From: Gordionus sp. m RMFG-2023 | Lineage: Eukaryota; Nematomorpha; Gordioida; Chordodea; Parachordodidae | Length of the DNA stretch: 64,000 nt | Assembly (NCBI RefSeq): GCF_954871325.1 | Contig: NC_088778.1 | Location: forward strand, 4,621,743-4,685,742 | Reading direction: 5' to 3' | Shown: piece after piece, positions 11,301 to 20,300 of the stretch | Layout: each line of letters opens with the position of its first letter | How positions within the stretch are numbered: the stretch's first letter is position 1 | Position numbers and translations under genes: made by a program | Notes under the pieces: generated by a model | Databases searched by the model: none | What the model was told of the DNA's origin: nothing | Seen by the model: the letters and a program-made list of their open reading frames with translations, nothing else

Positions 11301-14300
11301 TTCAGAGCTCAAGTTGTGTTGTTAATTGGTTGGTTGTGTAGAGCCCAGACCCGGGGTTTGGGTCGAAAATATCGACTAAACCAGCTCTGAGCACGAACCC
11401 CGAGCACAGACCCAGCACAAAAACCCATTATTTTTAAAAAAAATAATAAAGAATTTTATTTAAAGAATATTATTATTTTATAAAAAGTAAATCTATATTA
11501 TATATATCAATTTTGTGTAAATTTGTGAAATCATTATTTAGGCTCTGCATACATAGGAGAAGACAAATCATGTCAAAATTTTGTTCTACCATTAGGGGAA
11601 ATGTGCCATAAATGACCATGTTTGAAGACTGGCCACCACCCTTTAACTTTTTATCTATTGGACCGATTTCTCTCAAAATTGGTCAAAATGTGTATATGTT
11701 AATAACACTAATTAAATTAGTGTATAATTAATTTTTATATACCTAAAAATTGAAGAAATATATAAGATTGGTCTTTTGCAAGTATTTCATATTTATAATA
11801 TAATTCTTAAATAATATGTTATAGCCAGTAAATACATTTCAGCGAAACTTTTATCGTAAAACACTTTTTCGCGAAGCTTTTATCGCGAATGTCGTTTATC
11901 GCGAATGGATTTTATGGCGAAACTTTTATCGCGAATCCATAATAGCAAATACTATTCCGCGAATACAATATAGCGAAACAAATATCGCGAATTTTTTATA
12001 GCGAAACCTTTAAAGCGAATACATTACCGCGAATACAATATCGCGAAACAACTAGCGAAGATATTATAGCGATAATTGCTAATAATGACTAATTTATTTC
12101 GAAACATTTTTTTATAATTATATTAAATGAATAATATTTTTTTTTAAATAGTATTGTCACGATTTTTCACTCAATTTTGAATTATCTCATATGATATTTA
12201 TGCCTATATAGAACTCTTATGCTGAAAGATAGGCCTGCCCCCTTATCCAAAAAAAAGTGTAAGATATGTAAGAGTAAATAAATAAACACTTAACTCATTT
12301 TGCCCCGGTTTCACATGTATTTTAATTTCATTTTATTTGAAAATAATGAGTAAAATTGCTTACAAATTGAGTAGAAGCGTTTAGCGGTGTTTTCATAAAA
12401 ACACTGTTATTTAAATCAACCGGTATAATTTTTTAAAAATGGTAAAAACTATTTTACCTTTTTTAATTTTTTTATATTGTTTAGTTATACTTGTGAAATA
12501 AGCAAAAATATAATACTAAAATAACTTATTATCAAATGATTTATTTCCATAATAATTTTTTGGAAAAAAACAGATGGAAGGGGGAATGAAAATATAGTTT
12601 TTATTTTTTAATAAGGATAAATATTTATAAATAAAAAAAACGGATGTAAAATAAAGTTATTTATAGTATAAAATCTATTATTATTTTTTGAATTCCATCT
12701 GGGAAAATAATTTTTTATAGCTTAACATTTTATTTTTAGTGATTTTTAAAAAATATTAAAAGTAAATCTATTTTTAACTAAAAAATAAAGAATATACATT
12801 ATTGTATTCTAATTCTAAATAGATTTTTTTTTTCATTTTCATTTTTATTTTATAAAATAAATTTAAAATTTTTATATTTAATATGTTACGACGAAGCAAA
12901 TTAACAACACTAGTTGAGAAATATTCTTAAGATATAGTTATAAAAATTAAATTTCTAGATATATTCAATAATAATGTAAATATAAATTAAAAATCATAAT
13001 TTAAATAATCAATTAATAGATTGTTTAAATTTTTTAATATAATAATATTTAATATAAATAAATTTAAAAATAATCAAAATTTAAAAAATTATATAATATT
13101 AAATCCGCAAGATGGCGTTTTATTCTAAAAAAATTTAAAAATTTTTTTTGTTATATTATATAATATATTTTTTTAAATTATATTAAAATGATTTCTTAAA
13201 TATAAACTTTCTCTATTTATTACCTAAAAAAATTGATTGAAACATATTACGGTTTAAAATGTTAGATTTTGAATATAAATTTTAATGCATGTCTATTTAA
13301 TAAATATAGCCTAAACAAAAACCAAATATTTTTTTAAATAATTTTGGCCTACTTTACTATTGATATTTTTTCTAATAATTTATCAAGAAATTTAGCAGAG
13401 TTGGGAAAATAAATGATAATAATATTACATAAAGATAAAAATAATTTCACTGGGATATATGTATTTGTATAAAAAAAATATAATAAAATGAAAAATAATC
13501 TTAATAAGCAAATCTTTTTATTGCATTATTTTATTACATTACATAGATTAATTACAATATTTCCAATATAATAATGTCATATTCTCAATATTTATAATAA
13601 CCATAGCAAAACTATATCCAAAATATAATGATTGTATAAAGGATTAAAAAAGACTTTTACATCTAGCATAAAAATACCTCAATAATATTCCATTTTTAGG
13701 GGAGTTAATAAAAAATATTAATCAATTTATTTTGATATAGATTATCAGTCGTTTAATTTAATTTTTAATGTATTGTATTATATTAGTTTTGCAATACCCG
13801 TATGATTTCTATGCAATTTCTTAAAAGCATATTATAAATCTGTTAGATGATGTACCATCTTTTCCTTGGTTCCACGTCAATTCAGCGAGATTTTTATCGC
13901 GAAACACTTTTTTGATAAACTTTTACTGTGAAAACACTTTTTCGCAAAATCTTCATTGCGAACATGGTTTATAGCGAATGGATTTTATAACGAAACTTTT
14001 ATCACGCACATTAACGAATGCTATTCCTCGAAGACAAAATCGCGAATTATTTATAGCTAAACCTTTAGAATACATTATAGCGAGACTTTTATTACTAATA
14101 AATAATCGCGAAAGAATCGCGAAAATAAAATAGAGGTCAATATCGCAATAATTGCTAATAATGACCTTTTTATTTTGAAACTGTTCTAGGCATATGTTTG
14201 TTTATTTATGATTATTAAAATATTATAGATTTTTTTCATGTATTAAAATATTATTGATTTTTTTTTATTGGTTTTAAAAAAGAAAATAAAAGTTCAAATT

Positions 14301-17300
14301 TTGGAAAATAAAAGAGTATCTCAAAAGTATTTATTTTTACAATCATATTAATTGAATTTTTTTTAAAAAAATAGGTGTAAGATTGATTCAATGATAAAAG
14401 TTTTTAATTTCCTTTAAATTTATATAATGATTAATATAAGTTGGAATAAAAAAAATCTTGTGAAATCCTGTTCTATGTCTTTCCTCAAAGTCTCATTAAG
14501 AATCGCTACAAAAAAACTCAGGCTTTTTTATTATATTAATCATTGAGTTTCGTTAGTTAAACAATCCTTATTGGCGAAGATATCTGGGTTGCGTCAATAT
14601 TTATTGTCTGATGAAAACTTATAAATTCATTAATCAGTTTTGCCAGTCACTAACTAACCAAAAACAGAATTAAATGTTATATAAAAACTATATACTCATT
14701 CTGTCTTTATCGAATTACGAATGGCGACTAAAAATAAATTGCATCGAAATGAAATAAACTCCCAATTTCAAAATATTTCTGAATCTTATAAATTTACGAT
14801 CTTTGTAGATAATTTTTTTTTATCTTTTCTGTTTACTTAGGATACAAAATACTAGTTACATTTTCAAAAGATTTCACAGGAATCTGAATCTAATTATTAA
14901 GACGTAGCCTTAAGCACAAGGTTTACCAAACTTTGGGAGAACTAATTCTGAAGTTTAAGATAATATGTAATGCTTAATTACAATACATGTGGGTTATTGC
15001 TTCAACATATACTCTATTTTTTTTCATTAATTACTCAGAATGTTTTTACCGAATTTCCCGAGAAATGATTTTGCCAAGTAAAAAATTTCTCAGAATTGAT
15101 TTTCTTAGAAAATATTCATGCTATGCCTATATGATTTTTTGAGTTTTAAAATTAATCATTACTCTATGTCTTCTGGTTTATGTCATGAAGGGGTGGAGGT
15201 AAATCAGCCAAGGGTATTAAGTGGAAACCAAGAAAATGATTTTGAGTACTATTAAAAATTATCCAGTTGGAGAGATTTAAATTTCTTTTACAAGAATTAA
15301 CCGACAAGGACATAAAATGAAAGCGAATAAAAATATTTTTTTGAATGTTATTATCTCTCTAGGTTCTTTGATCTATCTCATTAATATGATATGTGGAGGT
15401 TTAGGGGGGGGGAGGGGTAGTGAGGGGGGGGGGGCGGTGTAAAAAATATACTTTAAAATAAATTTCTATAAGAATATTAAATGAAAGATAATTTAAAAAT
15501 TATATTTAACTTATATTCATGATACAGACACTTTGTTTCAAGTCTGAACCATAGTTATGAGGGCGGGATGGGTAAAATATTTCTAACATAAAGGGAGCGG
15601 GAATAAAGATTATATCATAATACTTCGACATGAATTAAAATAAAATTATCCTGCTACTGTTTTGCTAATCATCTCCATCACTACAAATCATGAGGAGGAT
15701 CAAATTTTAAAAAATATATCTTAGCAAGGAAAGGGGGGAATGGTTATGACAGTCTTTTTTTAACATTTTAAACATGTGCATCGAGTAAAAGTATTTATGA
15801 AGTAATTGTTTGACAATTACTATAGACCTCCAAAGCCGATCTATTTGGGAGATGGGGTTATAACAAAATATGAATATAATGCTATTATATATCATTATTA
15901 TTTGGCCTTACCACATTTTCATTAGTATTTTCGGCTCCTGCTGTTCCAACACCATCTCCTTCTACCTTAGACCTGGTGCGATCAACCACGAATACGAGCT
16001 CTTGTTGAGGCTCGGTTCCAGTAATCCTATCCCCAGGTGACCCAACAGCACTGCTCATGCGCATAATGATATCGCAAACCTCGTGTACCGATTTTCCCCG
16101 CAGGGGGGTCCCATTCAATTCAAGTAGGGCATCGCCTTCTAGAAGAGACCCAGAACGAGCAGCGGCGCCATTAGCCACCACCCTGGCTACCACCACGGAG
16201 TCGCCTTCGTTGCGGATCGTGGCACCCTTTATTTAGTAATTCAATTGTTAAACATTTACAAATATTAGGGGGGAAATATGGCTAATATAATACCAATGGA
16301 TCGAGTCCTTTTTCTATTCTGACGATTTTAATATTGGCCGTTTCGGGATATTGATCTAGCGTATGACTTAAGTACTCCTCCGAACCCGTGTTGTACCCTT
16401 CTCTCTTGGTCATCCCAAGACTGAGGTTTTCAACTTTATTTAAGAAAAAAAACATATGTTTATATAATATTTTAATATGGTCGAGGTTATCTACCATCCC
16501 CATAAAAAAAATAGTTCAGTAAATTTTCCAAAGTTTAGGAATGCGTTCTTAATCTTACTTAGCATCATACCTCGATTATCTTCGTTGTCAGTGGTCGAAC
16601 CGCGTTTATCAGAAGACAAGGCTCGAGAAAATGTTCTGTCGTTTAAATAAGACTTACGATTAGTTAGAATGTCATCGTAAGCCGAAAGGAGACCCTTTAA
16701 AGGCGGTTTTTGTAAAAGGAAGGAGAGGTCTTTGAGTTGACTTTGCGTGGAATGTTTTTGTAATTGAGGATTGTTTAAGATCTAGAAAAATTATTTTTTT
16801 TTAAATAAAAAAATATATATTTGTTTTTGATGAGGTTGAGTTACATAGTAATCGGTAATAAAAAAAACTAGATGGCATATAGATTTTTATAGGGTCCCTA
16901 CAAATAATTCGAGGGCGCCTACTAAGGCCTCTGTATTTGTTAAAATTTATCTTAGGCTTCCCTAAGCAGCGGGGGTTTCTGTTAAATGGACATGATATTT
17001 TATATTTTTTAAGAATAATTATTCGTGTATATTTTAATTATAAAATTTTTACTAATCTTCCCCTATATCCATTATTTTAGAATTTACAAATTGCTTATTA
17101 AGGTGTATTTCTAAAAATATAACATACAAATCATTTATGTAACTTCTTTGTTTATACAGATTAATATATATTTTTTCTATGTAAATAAAGGGAAAATAAA
17201 ACGCAGAAAAAATATCGATCTTGAAAGAGGTAGGGTGGGGGGGGGGAGAACTCGGTTATATTAACCGCATTTGTGTTGTATCCTTATAAAGCAATAGATA

Positions 17301-20300
17301 TATATAAGTGCCTATAAATTTAAATTTAAAAAAAGGCACTTAATATATATTTTCGCCATTTGCAAATCAGAAGACAGGATAATATACATGGAATGATATG
17401 GGGAAAAACCCCATTCGAAATAATTATAAAATCTATGAGGCAATACTAATAGTAAAATGATGATAAAAAAAAATATACATATATACAAATAAAACCTGAT
17501 GAGTAGAATTAAGGAGGCTAATAGAATCTCTATGTCCGTTAGTTCTATCCAAGGACGTTTTAAGGGATTTTACGACGTTTTTGTAAATATTAAAAGATTC
17601 CATAAACTTGCGGTCCTGTAGAAAAGCCTTGACAGTCGATATATTATTGTAATCTTCGTTGCGTCCGTTGGAGTCATCGGGGCCATTTTTAAGCATTTCG
17701 TTCATTTTGGCTAGTATTTTGTCGATATCTAATTTAGAAGACAAGATATGGTTTTAAAATATGATATTCAATTTACGCAGGTGAGTTACTACTATCTTTC
17801 TTACTAATATACCATGTTATTATTTAAGACCCATTATTCAAAATTTTCTAAATTTTATTTTACTGATCTTAATCAATGAAATATTTTTTAATTAAAATCG
17901 GATAAAATTTGACTCGAAAATCTTCCTTGAGCATTCTCATAAAAAATCATCATTCTCAAAAAAAATCATCATTTGAAAAAAATCTTCATTCATATAAAAT
18001 CTTAATTTGAGGAATTAAAAACCTAAATCTTCGTAATGTTCCGCTATTCTAGGCTTATAAGACGAGGAGAATGACGGTGGAAGGGGTCCGCCAACTATAT
18101 TTTTTATTAAGTTGGTGTCTTCTGGGGAAAATGCCTCGTTATCGAAACCGTTGGCGTTAAACCCGGTCTTGTAATCTATAATAATTTGAAAATACGAATC
18201 GAGTAAGTTGGCTATTCGTATTCGATTCAAATAACCGTGTTATAATCGTAATTGTAAAATACTAATCGAACTCGAATGATTTATTCGTTGATAACAATAG
18301 ATAAGTAGATGTGACTGGTTAACAACAAATTTAATCAATTTTAAAGATCAGAATAGAAAAATAAAAATATACTATCAATGGGCTCTTTGTCGATCCTGTC
18401 ATTCACCGGTAGCCTCGTATTATTTTGTTGTAGTTCTTCGAGGGCCTGCAGCTTCTTGGAACCCCGGAGGGAAGACCGCAGAAACTCTTTCTCCTTTTGG
18501 CTGGACCTTCTATCCCTTTCGGCTCTTCCTAAATCAGCTTTGTAACTTTCTATTTTAGCGTTTAGCTCGCGGTTTTCCGGAACGGTCGTCCCATTGAGCC
18601 TGGTTAATAATGGATCGGGAGGCGGTGTTTGCATTATGTAATCTCGATTCTGCGAGGTAATTAAGGAAGGGGAAGTGGGGAGGGATAATCGATAATAAAA
18701 GATTAAGTCCCAACTTAATAATTGAGTTTGGAAGGAAACAGAAAAGAGCATGCGCGAAACAGTTTCGATGGTTCGGTCAGTATATTATGTTAAAAGATCT
18801 GATAAACAATAGAGGGTAATTTATATAAAAAAACGCGAGTGAAAACAAGCGGATAGATTTATAAGGAAACTAATCGCCTCTTAAAAAAGAAAACTGTTAG
18901 CTAAGGATCTTGAAGGAACAATCTTTTACCCTTTTGCATCGAAAGTTAAAAAGTTTTTTTTGAATCTGCCTGAGAGCCTATTGCTTATTTTTCTTAATTG
19001 AAAAATGAATCGTTTTACGCGGGTAAGATATTAATAACGCAACCGTCCCCAAATTTTGACAAAAGTTAATTGAGAATAATCATTTAATTCGCATTATTAC
19101 ATCGTGATAATTTTAAAAAGAATTCAAAGAAATCCTTAATTTTTTTTTTTAAATGGAATATAGAACATTCTAATATTCATCCCGAAGTGTTGTTATCTCT
19201 AAATATTCTAGCCAAGAAATAATATTGCGCAAGCGTCGAAAATTTAGTTAATAGATGTGCATGTGCAAACCGTTCTTGCATCTATGAGCAAAAATATCCA
19301 GGCTTGCGTAAAAAATTTTTTTGGCTAGAGTTTCTAAGAATCGAGCCATACATCATCTAAGGTGCCTCGATTTACAGTATAAGCGCGTATTTCTCTGGCA
19401 ACGGGACACTTATCTGTTGCGTAATTTTTTTTCTTCAAAAAGCAAGCAAAATAATAGGTTAAAAATTTAAAAATAATCGCGAGAATAGCTATAGATTATA
19501 TAACATTTTAACCTATTACTTTGTTTGCTTTATAAAAAATTAAAAATAAAATACCCAACGATTGTGTGACGCGCTTGCTATAAACGAGGCATGAGGCAAA
19601 GAACATATCATTTAAACAAAACAAAAAATGATACCACATTAATAAAAAGACAATACATTATTTTTTTGTTAAAATAAAAAATAATTTGAAATATAAGTCC
19701 TTTTCCTATTTTCTTCTTCTTATATTAAATATTTATATTTAAAATTTAATAAAGAATAACAGCTATAAATTATAATTAATAAAAATTTCAAAAAATTTTT
19801 TTTTAATAAAAAAAAAATGATGTTTTGCCAAAAATAAACTTTCCATTATTATCATTATTACTCAAAATTAAAACAAAAAGACAAAAGTTTTTTTTTTAAA
19901 AAAACAAACAAAAACGATAACTGTCATCATACTTAATAATATCGTATATCTGAAAATCGGTATATTTAAGATTTTTATTTTTAACGATTGGCAAGGAAAT
20001 CCAATGACGTCATTAGGATAGAGAAGGGGGTGGGCTCAAGATAATTACAAAATCGAAGTACGCCCCCGTTCCCCCCCCTCCTTCAGTTAGCCTCTTGGGG
20101 AAAAAAAGAAGTTAAAATTATATAAATCTTTCCAACATTATATTCTTAGATTTAAGTTAAATATTAACACGAATAAAAATAGAAAAATTAAATATTTTGA
20201 GTGGGTAGTTTTTATCTAGACATTATTATTATTTACTGTGGTATTTTTTCTTCTTCTATAGTTCGATCCCTAATGAAAAACAATATGTCCGAAATAAACT

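Larger units (their letters stand above)
7854..15911. other. 8 kb intron of sdt between the PDZ and SH3 exons
   Basis: No host exon was recognised inside. It contains a family-1 MITE right end near 8,195-8,236 (GACCCAAATAGTGCCGTTTG ACAAACACTA), repeat family 6 interrupted by a family-2 MITE, the LINE palindrome, the two GCGAA repeats and a G-rich tract at 15,395-15,435. The remainder (12,090-13,880 and 14,170-15,880) is AT-rich with nothing recognisable. Confidence 0.75.
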
